From Pacificispira sp002696645 (GTDB lineage: Bacteria > Pseudomonadota > Alphaproteobacteria > UBA8366 > Aestuariispiraceae): DNA of 64,000 nucleotides. Where the stretch lies: positions 1-64,000 of the forward strand of contig NZ_JBLZHU010000003.1 in the NCBI RefSeq assembly GCF_048892425.1, given 5' to 3'. A program made the translations under genes and the position numbers. Positions 52,274 through 60,872 of the stretch are shown piece after piece (positions within the stretch are counted from its first letter, which is position 1; every line of letters starts with the position of its first letter). The notes under the pieces are model-generated. The model was not told the origin of the DNA, ran no database searches, and saw only the letters and a program-made list of their open reading frames with translations.

Positions 52274-52756
52274 ATGGATGATATTCATGCATTTGACCGA
52301 GGTGACCTGGAACGGACTACACGCCGGGTTCAGTCATTTTATGACTATTGGGTGCAAATTTGCGGGGACCGGAAAATGCCCACGCGCCGTGATTTTGATC
52401 CGATGGCAATACCTGGTCACCTTCCAGGAATTCTTCTCGTCGATGTTCTGGGCGAGACCGAAACGGGATTTGGGATATTCCGATATCGCTTGGCCGGGAA
52501 TCTGGAAATCGAAGTACGCGGTTTTAATCCAGCGGGGATGCTGGTTCAGGATGCTTTTATCGCCAAAAACGCTCAGGACGCGCTGGATGTATATGAATAT
52601 GTTCGGACCCGAAAATGTCCTCTGCTGACACCAGTAACCTACACCACCCGTTATGATGTCAGAATTGAAGAATTCTGTCTGTTTGTCCCGCTTTCCAACA
52701 ATGGAACCGATGTGTCACAAATTCTCGTTTTTTCTGACGAAAAGCCAAGTCGCTGA
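52274..52756 (+). CDS. PAS_5-type single PAS domain protein
   Basis: The 160-residue protein matches the PAS_5 layout common in Rhodospirillales: an N-terminal YDYWVQICGDRKMPTRRDFDPM block, a LPGILLVDVL strand, FGIFRYRLAGN, and a C-terminal strand pair ending CLFVPLSNNGT. There is no kinase, cyclase or DNA-binding domain, so the output is unknown. A decayed fragment of a similar protein lies 160 bp downstream. Confidence 0.8.
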   Translation: MDDIHAFDRGDLERTTRRVQSFYDYWVQICGDRKMPTRRDFDPMAIPGHLPGILLVDVLGETETGFGIFRYRLAGNLEIEVRGFNPAGMLVQDAFIAKNAQDALDVYEYVRTRKCPLLTPVTYTTRYDVRIEEFCLFVPLSNNGTDVSQILVFSDEKPSR

Positions 52757-53127
52757 TCATTAAATTTTATGCCGAGATTAACGCATCTATCCTGATACCG
52801 TGCGCCCTCCTGTTACGCACAACGCCGTTGGTAATATCCTTTACGCATTTTGTAACCCGATGGATATGCCTGCCCCCTGTTAAGGTAATCGCGCTGATAT
52901 CCCCCGTGTCAGAAGATGGCCCAACGGAGTCACAAATCCTGGCCTATTCCGAGCGGTGCGAACCCTGAAAAGCCCACAAGTTTAATGGCAGTTTCATTGC
53001 AATATCGCGACAAATCCCTTCTGGCCACCAGTTAAACATCACTGGCGCGTCACGGCGTCGCCATGCCGGAGTCACGGGAACAAGGCACGATAGGCCTCAT
53101 CCAATGAAACCTGTGGGAGCCTTCGGA
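52757..53127. other. 371-bp gap between PAS protein and phnD
   Basis: It holds the PAS-like remnant listed at 52857-52971 and the promoter region of phnD. No clear Pho box or terminator was recognised. The phnD ribosome binding site GGGAG is at its right end. Confidence 0.4.
52857..52971 (+). pseudogene. remnant of the C-terminal end of a PAS_5 paralogue
   Basis: One frame reads LISPVSEDGPTESQILAYSE and then stops at 52971. The intact gene just upstream ends LFVPLSNNGTDVSQILVFSD: the same order of residues with PxS, xxG and SQIL in place. There is no start codon or N-terminal half, and the frame before it has no similarity. The likely history is duplication of the PAS gene followed by decay. 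Confidence 0.4.
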
Positions 53128-54012
53128 ATGAAAAAACTCTTCGCCACGCTTGCTTTGATGTTTGCCTTTGCCCTCTCGGGCACGGCAGCCAAAGCAGAGC
53201 CGATTAAACTGGCTGTGACCGATCTGGTCGGCCTGGAAGAATTGCAACGTGAATTCGGTGCTTTTGTAGACGTTCTGGAAAATGCGACCGGCAAGGAGTT
53301 TGAATTCCTGCCCGTCACCAACCGCACCGCCGCTGCTGAAGCCTTGCGCTTTGGCAAAGTGGATTTCGTGCTGACCGGCCCGGCTGAATATGTCGTCATG
53401 CGCAAGCGGACCAATGCCGAGGTCGTGGTTGGTTTTTCTCGTCCTGATTACTTCGCCGTTCTGGTAACGATGGCGGAAAATGGCTACACCATTCCGACCG
53501 ATATCAAGGGGATGAAGGTCGCCATGGGATCTGTCGGCTCCACGTCCAAGCATCTGGGGCCCATTCAGATTCTGGCTGACTATGGCCTGGACCCAATTAA
53601 TGATGTTCAAATCATCAACACCAAAGTGCCCGTTGGTTGGGAAGCCATGAAACGGGGCGATGTTGCCGCGGTTGGCATGAACAACACGAACTTCATGAAG
53701 TACCGGGAAAAAGAAGCTGAAGACGGTACGTTCCCACCGGGGGCCTTCCGTGTCATCGGGCGTGGTCCGGACCTGCCCAATGATGTTCTGATGGCAGGAA
53801 CTCATGTTGATAAAGCCATCGTCGATACCGTTCGCCAGGCATTCGTAGAGAAGTCTGATGACCTGATCGCGGCGATCCTGACTGGGGACGACAACAAGAA
53901 ATATGCCGGCATGCGGTTCCTGACCAATATCAAAGATGCCGACTATAACTATGTTCGCAGCATGTATGCCGCAGCAGGATATCCTGAATATGCCGACTTC
54001 ATCGGCAATTGA
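53128..54012 (+). CDS. phnD: phosphonate/phosphite ABC transporter substrate-binding protein
   Basis: The 294-residue periplasmic protein has a signal peptide (FATLALMFAFALSGTAAKA) and the PhnD-type fold (residues LGSTSKHLGP and FVLTGPAEYVVM are in the ligand-binding lobes). It would bind phosphonate, phosphite or a related oxyanion. The ATG at 53128 is preferred because GGGAG precedes it and it gives a normal signal peptide. The phnC frame begins about 10 bp after its stop. Confidence 0.9.
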   Translation: MKKLFATLALMFAFALSGTAAKAEPIKLAVTDLVGLEELQREFGAFVDVLENATGKEFEFLPVTNRTAAAEALRFGKVDFVLTGPAEYVVMRKRTNAEVVVGFSRPDYFAVLVTMAENGYTIPTDIKGMKVAMGSVGSTSKHLGPIQILADYGLDPINDVQIINTKVPVGWEAMKRGDVAAVGMNNTNFMKYREKEAEDGTFPPGAFRVIGRGPDLPNDVLMAGTHVDKAIVDTVRQAFVEKSDDLIAAILTGDDNKKYAGMRFLTNIKDADYNYVRSMYAAAGYPEYADFIGN

Positions 54013-54022
54013 TCGGATACGG

Positions 54023-54880
54023 GTGGTCGATGGGCCTGGTCCCATTGACCCAGAAAGAGAGGGCGCAGCAAACGCGCCCTCTCTATCCCGCTTTACGCCG
54101 GCCCCTGAGCCCAATTCCAAGACCGCGTTGGCGGTGTCGGGTCTGGGTAAGACCTATACGGGTCAGACGGGTTCCAACACTGTCTTGCGGGATGTCAGTT
54201 TCGCGATAAATGCCGGTGATTCCGTTGCCATTGTCGGTGCGAACGGGTCTGGCAAAAGCACCGCCCTTCGCTGTGCCATGCGGTTGATCGAACCAACCAC
54301 CGGCGAGATTCATGTTGATGGGTGCCCCTTAATGGGGTTGAGCGGGCAAGCGCTGCGCCAAGCCCGCAGCAAGGTTGGTTTCGTATTCCAAAAGCATAAC
54401 CTTTCCACCCGTTTATCGGTGCTCAGCAATGTTCTTCATGGCGGATTTGCCCGCGGCCGTGGAATGCGCAACTGGTCCCACAGCATCGCCCCGGCGGAAG
54501 AGCGGGACCGCGCCATGGACTGTCTGGATCAGGTGGGCCTGGCCGACCTGGCCGGGCGTCGCGCGGATCGACTGTCAGGCGGGCAATCACAGCGTGTCGC
54601 CATCGCCCGGGCCCTGATGCAGGGACCCAGCATGATTTTCGCCGATGAGCCCGCCGCCAGTCTGGACCCAAAGGCGGGCGAAGACATGATGGCGCTGTTT
54701 TCTGATTTGTGTCGGCGGACGGGCCTGACCCTGGTGGTGGTTTCCCACAATCTGGAACATGCCCTGTCTTATGCGGATCGTCTGATCGGCCTGCAGGCCG
54801 GATGCGTGGTTCTGGATCGCGAAACCAGGGGTGTCAGCCGCGATGACCTGGCCTGGCTGTATGAGGAGACTGGCGCATGA
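54023..54880 (+). CDS. phnC: phosphonate ABC transporter ATP-binding protein
   Basis: The product of about 285 residues has Walker A VGANGSGKSTALR, Q-loop VFQKHNLSTRLSVLSNVLHG (a PhnC hallmark), signature LSGGQSQRVAIARAL and Walker B SMIFADEPAASLDP. The start is uncertain: no ATG exists between the phnD stop and the ATPase core, so the GTG at 54023 is the best candidate and gives a 45-residue extension of low complexity before the domain. The stop overlaps phnE by 4 bp (ATGA). Confidence 0.88.
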   Translation: MVDGPGPIDPEREGAANAPSLSRFTPAPEPNSKTALAVSGLGKTYTGQTGSNTVLRDVSFAINAGDSVAIVGANGSGKSTALRCAMRLIEPTTGEIHVDGCPLMGLSGQALRQARSKVGFVFQKHNLSTRLSVLSNVLHGGFARGRGMRNWSHSIAPAEERDRAMDCLDQVGLADLAGRRADRLSGGQSQRVAIARALMQGPSMIFADEPAASLDPKAGEDMMALFSDLCRRTGLTLVVVSHNLEHALSYADRLIGLQAGCVVLDRETRGVSRDDLAWLYEETGA

Positions 54881-55701
54881 GCCTGAACGAAACCCTATCG
54901 CGGGCCATGCCGGACCGCTGGCAGGCGCCAGGCCTGTTGCCCAGCATCCTGTTTTGCGTGTTCGTTGCCTTTTTCGCCTGGTCCTTGAGCCGGGCGGGAA
55001 TTTCAATCCCCGCCCTGATTTCGGGCATACCGGCAATGGGCACTATTGCCTCAGAAATGGTGCCGCCAGCCACCGACCGGCTTTTACCGATGATGAATTC
55101 GGTGCTGACCACATTCCAAATGGCGCTGGTTGGTGCCGGAATCGGTATTGTCCTTAGCTTCCCAATCGCCATTCTGGCGACCCGCACGCTGTCTCCGCAC
55201 CCGATTGTCTATACTGCAACCCGCGCCTTTGTCAGTTTTGTTCGGACTGTACCGGATTTGGCCTGGGCCCTGTTCTTTGTCGCCTCTGTCGGATTGGGGC
55301 CCTTCGCCGGGACGTTGGCGCTGATCATGGACACAATTGGTTTTTGCGGTCGTTTCTTTGCAGAAAGCATGGAAGAAGTTGATCCCGGCCCCAGTGAAGC
55401 CCTGGCCGCGATGGGTGCCAAGCGGACCGACATCATCGCCTGTGCGGTGGTGCCAGCCGCAACGCCAGGACTGACCAATGCCAGCCTGTATTCGCTGGAA
55501 AAGGCGGTCCGGTCCTCCGTCGTTCTGGGTCTGGTCGGGGCCGGAGGAATCGGCGCAGAGTTGGCCGTATCGATGGAGATGTTCCGCTATGATCAGGCGG
55601 CGACCATTGTTCTGATGATTTTCGTACTGGTGCTGGGTGTTGAGCGTTTTAGTGCCTTTGCCCGCAGCAAGTTCCTGGATGGGGCCCGGCCTAAACTGTA
55701 G
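54877..55701 (+). CDS. phnE: phosphonate ABC transporter permease
   Basis: The 274-residue protein has about six membrane segments and the cytoplasmic EAA-like loop (EALAAMGAKRTDIIACAVVPAATPG), which docks on PhnC. It forms the membrane channel for the PhnDCE transporter. It starts by overlapping phnC and ends 31 bp before phnM. Confidence 0.92.
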   Translation: MSLNETLSRAMPDRWQAPGLLPSILFCVFVAFFAWSLSRAGISIPALISGIPAMGTIASEMVPPATDRLLPMMNSVLTTFQMALVGAGIGIVLSFPIAILATRTLSPHPIVYTATRAFVSFVRTVPDLAWALFFVASVGLGPFAGTLALIMDTIGFCGRFFAESMEEVDPGPSEALAAMGAKRTDIIACAVVPAATPGLTNASLYSLEKAVRSSVVLGLVGAGGIGAELAVSMEMFRYDQAATIVLMIFVLVLGVERFSAFARSKFLDGARPKL

Positions 55702-55732
55702 ATAAGCCGTACTGTGTAGAAGAGGATATTTT

Positions 55733-56911
55733 ATGCCAGATTCCGTTTCGACAGCAGAAATTACGGTTATTCAGAACGCCCGTGCCCTGTTGCCCGATGG
55801 ATTTCAGGACGGAATTTCCGTCACCTTTCAGGGCGGCAAGATCATTGAAATCGCTGATCATGCCACCCCTGCGGACCGTGTCATTGACGGGTCGGAAATG
55901 ACCCTGTTGCCGGGTATTGTCGATTTGCATGGCGATGCCTTCGAGCGGGAAATCGCCCCGCGCCCCGGTGTTTCCTTCCCCTTGGATCTGGCGATTGAGG
56001 CAAATGATACAGCCCTGATTTCCAATGGCGTGACGACATTTTTCTATTCCATAACCGATGGCTTCGAACCCGGCGTTCGCAGCCGTGAAACTGTCCGGGG
56101 CCTGATTGACATTATCGAGGCGAAACGCCCGACCCTGCGCAGCGACAGCCGCCTGCATATTCGCCACGAGACCGCCGCAACAGAGGGTCATGATGAGTTG
56201 CTGGATTGGATCGGGCGCCGTCGCATTGATCTGTTGTCCTTGAACGATCACCTGCCGCCCCTTGGCGATGAGGCGAAGACTGCACGTTACATCAAGGGTG
56301 CACTGAGGCGCGTCACGATGACAGTCCAGGAGATGGAAACCTTTATCCAGGAAAAACAGGCCCAGCGCGGTCTGGGGGAGTCACAGGTTCTGGAACTGGC
56401 CGATGCCGCCCACACAGTTGACCTGACGCTGGCCTCGCATGACGAGCGAACGGAAGATGACGCCGCGCAAGCGGAACGGTTGAAAGTTGGGATATGCGAA
56501 TTCCCCCTGACAGAATATTGCGCGGAACGCGGTCTTGCCAGAGGGGCTGCGGTGGTGATGGGCGCGCCTAATCTGGTGCGCGGCGGCAGCCATGTCGGCG
56601 GCACCAGTGTGCGCGATGAGGTCGCTGCCGGGCGGGTAACTGTGCTGGTCAGCGACTATTACTATCCATCCCTCCTGCGCGCGCCCTTCCTGCTGGCGGA
56701 ACTGAATATCAGATCATTGGCCGATGCCTGGCAGCTTGTTTCCGGTAACCCGGCAAAGGCAGCGGGCCTGTCGGGTATCAAGGGACAAATCACCCTGGGC
56801 GCGGATGCGGATCTGCTGGGCCTTAAATCACCATCCGGCGGAAAACTGCACGGCTATTCAGGTGAATTGGCGCTGGTTACAAGCCGCGGTAAGATCGCTG
56901 CCGCGCGCTAA
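55733..56911 (+). CDS. phnM: PhnM-type amidohydrolase (alpha-D-ribose 1-methylphosphonate 5-triphosphate diphosphatase)
   Basis: The 392-residue amidohydrolase has LLPGIVDLHGDAFER near residue 65, the metal-binding HxD variant that marks PhnM, and further His and Asp ligands (LNDHLP, LASHDERTEDD). PhnM removes pyrophosphate from an intermediate of the C-P lyase route. The C-P lyase core genes (phnGHIJ) are not in the window, so either they lie elsewhere or this PhnM acts on another phosphonate intermediate. The arrangement phnDCE-phnM is compact. Confidence 0.88.
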   Translation: MPDSVSTAEITVIQNARALLPDGFQDGISVTFQGGKIIEIADHATPADRVIDGSEMTLLPGIVDLHGDAFEREIAPRPGVSFPLDLAIEANDTALISNGVTTFFYSITDGFEPGVRSRETVRGLIDIIEAKRPTLRSDSRLHIRHETAATEGHDELLDWIGRRRIDLLSLNDHLPPLGDEAKTARYIKGALRRVTMTVQEMETFIQEKQAQRGLGESQVLELADAAHTVDLTLASHDERTEDDAAQAERLKVGICEFPLTEYCAERGLARGAAVVMGAPNLVRGGSHVGGTSVRDEVAAGRVTVLVSDYYYPSLLRAPFLLAELNIRSLADAWQLVSGNPAKAAGLSGIKGQITLGADADLLGLKSPSGGKLHGYSGELALVTSRGKIAAAR

Positions 56912-56932
56912 GGCATTCCAGGCCATGGGTGC

Positions 56933-56962
56933 TTGACCTTAACACTGAGGCTTTTGTAGTAG
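56933..56962 (+). promoter_or_regulatory. weak promoter-like pair upstream of the SDR gene
   Basis: TTGACC (56933-56938) and TAGTAG (56957-56962) are separated by 18 bp, 100 bp before the SDR start. The -10 element is a poor match, so this is only suggestive; the 151-bp gap between phnM and the SDR gene makes an own promoter likely. Confidence 0.25.
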
Positions 56963-57062
56963 TGTGGGTGCCGGGGACTGTAACGAAGGTCCTCTGCGTC
57001 AGCCTTTCACCAGCGTCGCGATACCGACGCGCCATCAATATTCAGAACAAGGAATTCAAACC

Positions 57063-57824
57063 ATGGTTCAGCTATCCGGTAAGCGCGCTTTGGTTACAGG
57101 TGGCACCGGTGGTATCGGTATGGCCTGTGTCGAAGGTCTGGCGCAGTCTGGTGCCCATGTCACGATTGCAGACTTGCGTGAAGACGACTGCAACCGTGTT
57201 GCTGAGGCAATGACCGCCAAAGGTTACAGCGTTGACTGGCAGGCCTTTGATGTAAGGGATCGCGGTCAGGTCGATGCGGCATTCGATCATTTGGAGTCAA
57301 GCGGGGGCGTCGATATTCTGGTGACATCCGCTGCTATCGTGAAGGCGGCACCGATCCTGGATTTTGATGTCGATGACTGGAACAATATTCTGGCCGTTAA
57401 CCTGACGGGAACCTTTCATTGTTGCCAACGCGCCGGTCGCCACATGGTCTCGCGCGGCTGGGGACGGATCATCACCTTGAGTTCCGTGAACGGACAAATC
57501 GCCAATACGGGACGGGGCGCCTATTCGTGCACGAAGGGGGCTGTCGATATGTTAACAAAGCTATTGGCCGCCGAACTTGGCAAGCATGGCGTGACCGCAA
57601 ATGCGGTCGCCCCGCCGCCTGTTGATACCCCGATGATCCTAAACGTGCATGGACCACAGGATCGTCAACGCTGGTACGACCAAATGCCGATCAAAAGATA
57701 TGCACAACCGTCAGAAGTCGCCTCTGCCGTTTGCTTCCTGGCATCGGACGATGCTGCCTTTATCAACGGGCATATCCTGAACGTCGACGGCGGATTCATG
57801 GCGTCAGGCATTCTGCTGGACTGA
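57063..57824 (+). CDS. SDR family oxidoreductase (FabG-like)
   Basis: The 253-residue classical SDR has the cofactor motif VTGGTGGIGMACVEG, the active-site pair YSCTK in RGAYSCTKGAVDM and the C-terminal FINGHILNVDGGF. It is of the 3-oxoacyl-ACP reductase or hydroxyacid dehydrogenase type. AAGGA stands 10 bases before the ATG at 57063. It precedes the TRAP cluster and may be part of the same catabolic unit; substrate unknown. Confidence 0.9.
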   Translation: MVQLSGKRALVTGGTGGIGMACVEGLAQSGAHVTIADLREDDCNRVAEAMTAKGYSVDWQAFDVRDRGQVDAAFDHLESSGGVDILVTSAAIVKAAPILDFDVDDWNNILAVNLTGTFHCCQRAGRHMVSRGWGRIITLSSVNGQIANTGRGAYSCTKGAVDMLTKLLAAELGKHGVTANAVAPPPVDTPMILNVHGPQDRQRWYDQMPIKRYAQPSEVASAVCFLASDDAAFINGHILNVDGGFMASGILLD

Positions 57825-57945
57825 TCCGTCCCGATAGGCTGAAGCCCCCACCTGTATACATCGGATGTTTTTCAACAATATCCGATCCTTTTTGGCATGC
57901 TTCTTTCGTTTTGAAATTCCCTATTGACCGAATCTTCCACTTAAG

Positions 57946-57971
57946 AAACTATATGCAAATGGATATAGTTT
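57946..57971. promoter_or_regulatory. inverted repeat upstream of the TRAP operon
   Basis: AAACTATAT (57946-57954) and ATATAGTTT (57963-57971) are perfect 9-bp arms around an 8-bp centre, 73 bp before dctP. A TTGACC that could serve as -35 box lies at 57924-57929, with ACTATA 18 bp further, inside the left arm. The overlap suggests an operator on the promoter of dctPQM-iorAB, for example for a GntR-type regulator, which is not in the window. Confidence 0.5.
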
Positions 57972-58044
57972 GACACGATCCGCTAAAAACTCGGCTCGGG
58001 GCGCGGCTCTGGAAGCAGGGTACAACCATCATAGGGAGTGAACC

Positions 58045-59016
58045 ATGAAGAAGACGATTGCACAGGCCGCCTCCGTTGCGGTCCTCCTGGCAGCAAGTTT
58101 TTCTGCCGGACCTGCTTTGGCTGAAGAAGTCACATTGCGCGGAACCACCGCCTTTGCGCTGGGAACCACCTTTTCGCGGCCTTACGAAGCCTTTGTTGAT
58201 TGGATCAATAAAAATGGCAAAGGCGTGCTGCAAATCCAAACGGTTGGTGGCCCCGAAGCCATGCCCCCATTCGAAGTGGGCAATGCGGTGTCATCCGGTG
58301 TTGTCGACATCGCCAATGTGACCGCAGCATTCTATACCAATATCCTGCCGATGGGGGATGCGCTGAAGCTGGCTGAAAACACGATTCAGGACCAGCGTGC
58401 CAATGGCTGCTATGACAAGGTTGACGCCATGCACCAATCCCAGATGAATGTAAAATATCTGGGACGCACCGGCGACCATGTGAATTTCCACCTGTACCTG
58501 ACCAAGCCGATTACCGGTGCAGACCTGTCCGGGCTGACCATTCGCACCACACCGGTTTATCAGGCAATGTTCCAGACCCTGGGCGCGAACCTGATCCGGA
58601 CCCCTCCAGGTGATGTCTATACCGCCCTGGAACGCGGCACGATTGATGGATATGGCTGGCCGATACAGGGTATTCTGGATCTGGGTTGGGATGAGCAAAC
58701 GAAATATCGCGTCGATCCGGGTTTCTATCAGGTTGATGTCGAAATTTTGGTCAACCTGGATAAATGGAAAGGCCTGAGTGACGAACAGCGTGCCCTGTTG
58801 GAAGAAGGCATTGCCTACACTGAAGCGTTGAACGCCAACAACGTCGCCATCAACGCCGAAGAAGCCAAAAAGCAGGAAGCCGCAGGGATCAAAGTCATTA
58901 CCCTGGAAGGGGACGCGCGTCAGAAATGGCTGGATACCGCCCAGACTGCTGGTTGGGATAAAGTATCAGAGATTGATGCGGATGCCGCAGCCTCTCTGCG
59001 CAGCTGCATGCAGTAA
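58045..59016 (+). CDS. dctP: TRAP transporter substrate-binding protein (DctP family)
   Basis: The 323-residue periplasmic protein has a signal peptide (AVLLAASFSAGPALA) and the DctP fold with the conserved Arg in LSGLTIRTTPVYQAMFQTLGA, which binds the carboxylate of the ligand. It delivers an organic acid to DctQM, powered by the sodium gradient. The ligand cannot be read out, but the adjacent ior genes suggest an (aryl) 2-oxo acid or a related carboxylate. AGGGAG precedes the ATG. Confidence 0.92.
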   Translation: MKKTIAQAASVAVLLAASFSAGPALAEEVTLRGTTAFALGTTFSRPYEAFVDWINKNGKGVLQIQTVGGPEAMPPFEVGNAVSSGVVDIANVTAAFYTNILPMGDALKLAENTIQDQRANGCYDKVDAMHQSQMNVKYLGRTGDHVNFHLYLTKPITGADLSGLTIRTTPVYQAMFQTLGANLIRTPPGDVYTALERGTIDGYGWPIQGILDLGWDEQTKYRVDPGFYQVDVEILVNLDKWKGLSDEQRALLEEGIAYTEALNANNVAINAEEAKKQEAAGIKVITLEGDARQKWLDTAQTAGWDKVSEIDADAAASLRSCMQ

Positions 59017-59028
59017 CGCGGGCTAGCA

Positions 59029-59529
59029 ATGCCTGTTCTTGAAAAAGCCTATTGCGGGTTAGTGACCGCGCTTGCCATGTTGGCAGGCGCGGTGCTGGCC
59101 GCAATCACCACTGCCCTGGTGATCAATGTCGTGCTGGTATCTGCATTCACCACCAACATTTTCGGCATGGCCGATGGCATCGAGGTGGGGTTAATGGCGG
59201 CAACCTTTTTGGCCGCACCGTGGGTGTTGAAAAAAAATGCCCATGTCGCGGTTGATATCGTCACGGCCAGTTTGACACCCCGCATTCAGCGCCCGCTGCA
59301 CATCGTCACGATGAGCTTGGGAGCTGTTATGTCCGGTGTATTGGCCTGGTCATCGTTTCAGGCGCTGTTGATCGCCTTTGGTCGCGGATCGATGATTCAG
59401 GGAATCCTGGTTTTTCCGGAATGGCTTGTAATGATTCCTGCCTCTCTGTCCGGCGCATTGCTGGCCATTGAATTTATCCGACAGGCCATTCGCAGCCCCG
59501 CCCAAGACCGCCTTCAAACGGGACTTTAA
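59029..59529 (+). CDS. dctQ: TRAP transporter small permease (DctQ)
   Basis: The 166-residue protein has four membrane segments, as expected for DctQ, with AAPWVLKKNAHVAVDI, the conserved region after the second segment. It pairs with DctM in the inner membrane. It begins 12 bp after dctP and ends 2 bp before dctM. Confidence 0.92.
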   Translation: MPVLEKAYCGLVTALAMLAGAVLAAITTALVINVVLVSAFTTNIFGMADGIEVGLMAATFLAAPWVLKKNAHVAVDIVTASLTPRIQRPLHIVTMSLGAVMSGVLAWSSFQALLIAFGRGSMIQGILVFPEWLVMIPASLSGALLAIEFIRQAIRSPAQDRLQTGL

Positions 59530-59531
59530 GC

Positions 59532-60848
59532 ATGGATTGGATGCTCATCTTAACACTGATGCTGGGCGGATTGGTTTTTCTGCTGGCAATCGGACTGCCG
59601 GTCGCTTTTGCCTTCATCACCGTCAATGTCATTGGCGCATACTTCATTCTGGGCGGCACCAACGGTCTGGTTCAGATGGCTCGCAACGCGACCAGTTCCG
59701 TTTCCAATTTCCAATTAGCCCCCATCCCGCTGTTCATCCTGATGGGGGAGATACTGTTTCAGTCACGGGTTGCCCATCGCGCGATAGACGCGATTGAACG
59801 CATTGTTATGAGAGTACCAGGACGTCTGGCCGTGGTGACGGTTTTTGGCGGAACGATCTTTTCCGCCCTGTCCGGGTCAACGATTGCCAATACGGCAATG
59901 CTGGGATCCACCCTGATGCCCAGCATGTTGAAGAAAGGGTATCATCCAACGCTTGCCATGGGGCCGATCATGGCCTCCGGCGCGATTGCGATGTTGATTC
60001 CCCCTTCTGCGCTGGCAGTTCTGCTGGGTAGCCTGGCAGGCATTTCGATTTCAAAGCTGCTGGTGGCGGGTATTCTGCCAGCCATCCTGCTATCGGTCCT
60101 GTTTGTGGTGCTGATCGTTACGATTTCGATCCTGCGACCGGACCTTGCCCCGTCTGATGACCCGCCCGCCATGACCCTGTGGGAGCGCTGGAAACCCTTC
60201 TGCATTTATGTTCTGCCCCTGTCTGGCATTTTCTGTGTGGTAATCGGCAGTCTGTTGATCGGCATTGCCTCCCCCACCGATGCGGCGGCCCTGGGATGTC
60301 TGGCGGCTGTATTGGCCAGCATGGCCTATCGGTCCCTAAGCCTGGCCAATCTGGGGGCCGCCTTGATGGAAACAGTAAAGCTGACGGTTATGATCATGTT
60401 CATCATCGCCGCCAGCCAGACCTTCAGTCAGATCCTGTCCTTCAGCGGGGCAACAAGCGGCCTGATCAATTTGATCAATGGCTGGGACTTAACGGCATTG
60501 CAGGTGCTGATTGGCATGATTCTGCTGCTGTTGTTCCTGGGCTGCTTTATCGATCAGGTTAGCATGCTGATGGTGACGATCCCTATTTTCGTCCCGCTGG
60601 CCCGCGCGATGGGCATTGATGAATTGGTGCTGGGGGTTGTCTATCTGCTGACCATGGAAATCGCATTGCTGACACCGCCTTTTGGTCTGCTGTTGTTTGT
60701 CATGCGGGGTGTGGCACCCAGCACTGTCCGCATGAAACAGATCTATGCGGCTGTCGCCCCATTTCTGGTCATCAAGCTGTTCGTTCTCACACTGGTCGTC
60801 GCAATCCCCGCATTGGGAACATGGTTGCCAGCATTGATCAGTAAATAG
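59532..60848 (+). CDS. dctM: TRAP transporter large permease (DctM)
   Basis: The 438-residue protein has about twelve membrane segments and the DctM markers FILMGEILFQSRV, ASGAIAMLIPPSALAVLLG and FLGCFIDQVSMLMVTIPIF. It is the sodium-coupled translocation subunit. It lies directly after dctQ and 24 bp before iorA, so transport and oxidation genes are one transcript. Confidence 0.95.
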   Translation: MDWMLILTLMLGGLVFLLAIGLPVAFAFITVNVIGAYFILGGTNGLVQMARNATSSVSNFQLAPIPLFILMGEILFQSRVAHRAIDAIERIVMRVPGRLAVVTVFGGTIFSALSGSTIANTAMLGSTLMPSMLKKGYHPTLAMGPIMASGAIAMLIPPSALAVLLGSLAGISISKLLVAGILPAILLSVLFVVLIVTISILRPDLAPSDDPPAMTLWERWKPFCIYVLPLSGIFCVVIGSLLIGIASPTDAAALGCLAAVLASMAYRSLSLANLGAALMETVKLTVMIMFIIAASQTFSQILSFSGATSGLINLINGWDLTALQVLIGMILLLLFLGCFIDQVSMLMVTIPIFVPLARAMGIDELVLGVVYLLTMEIALLTPPFGLLLFVMRGVAPSTVRMKQIYAAVAPFLVIKLFVLTLVVAIPALGTWLPALISK

Positions 60849-60872
60849 ACGTCTGTCGAAGGAGTTCACGCC

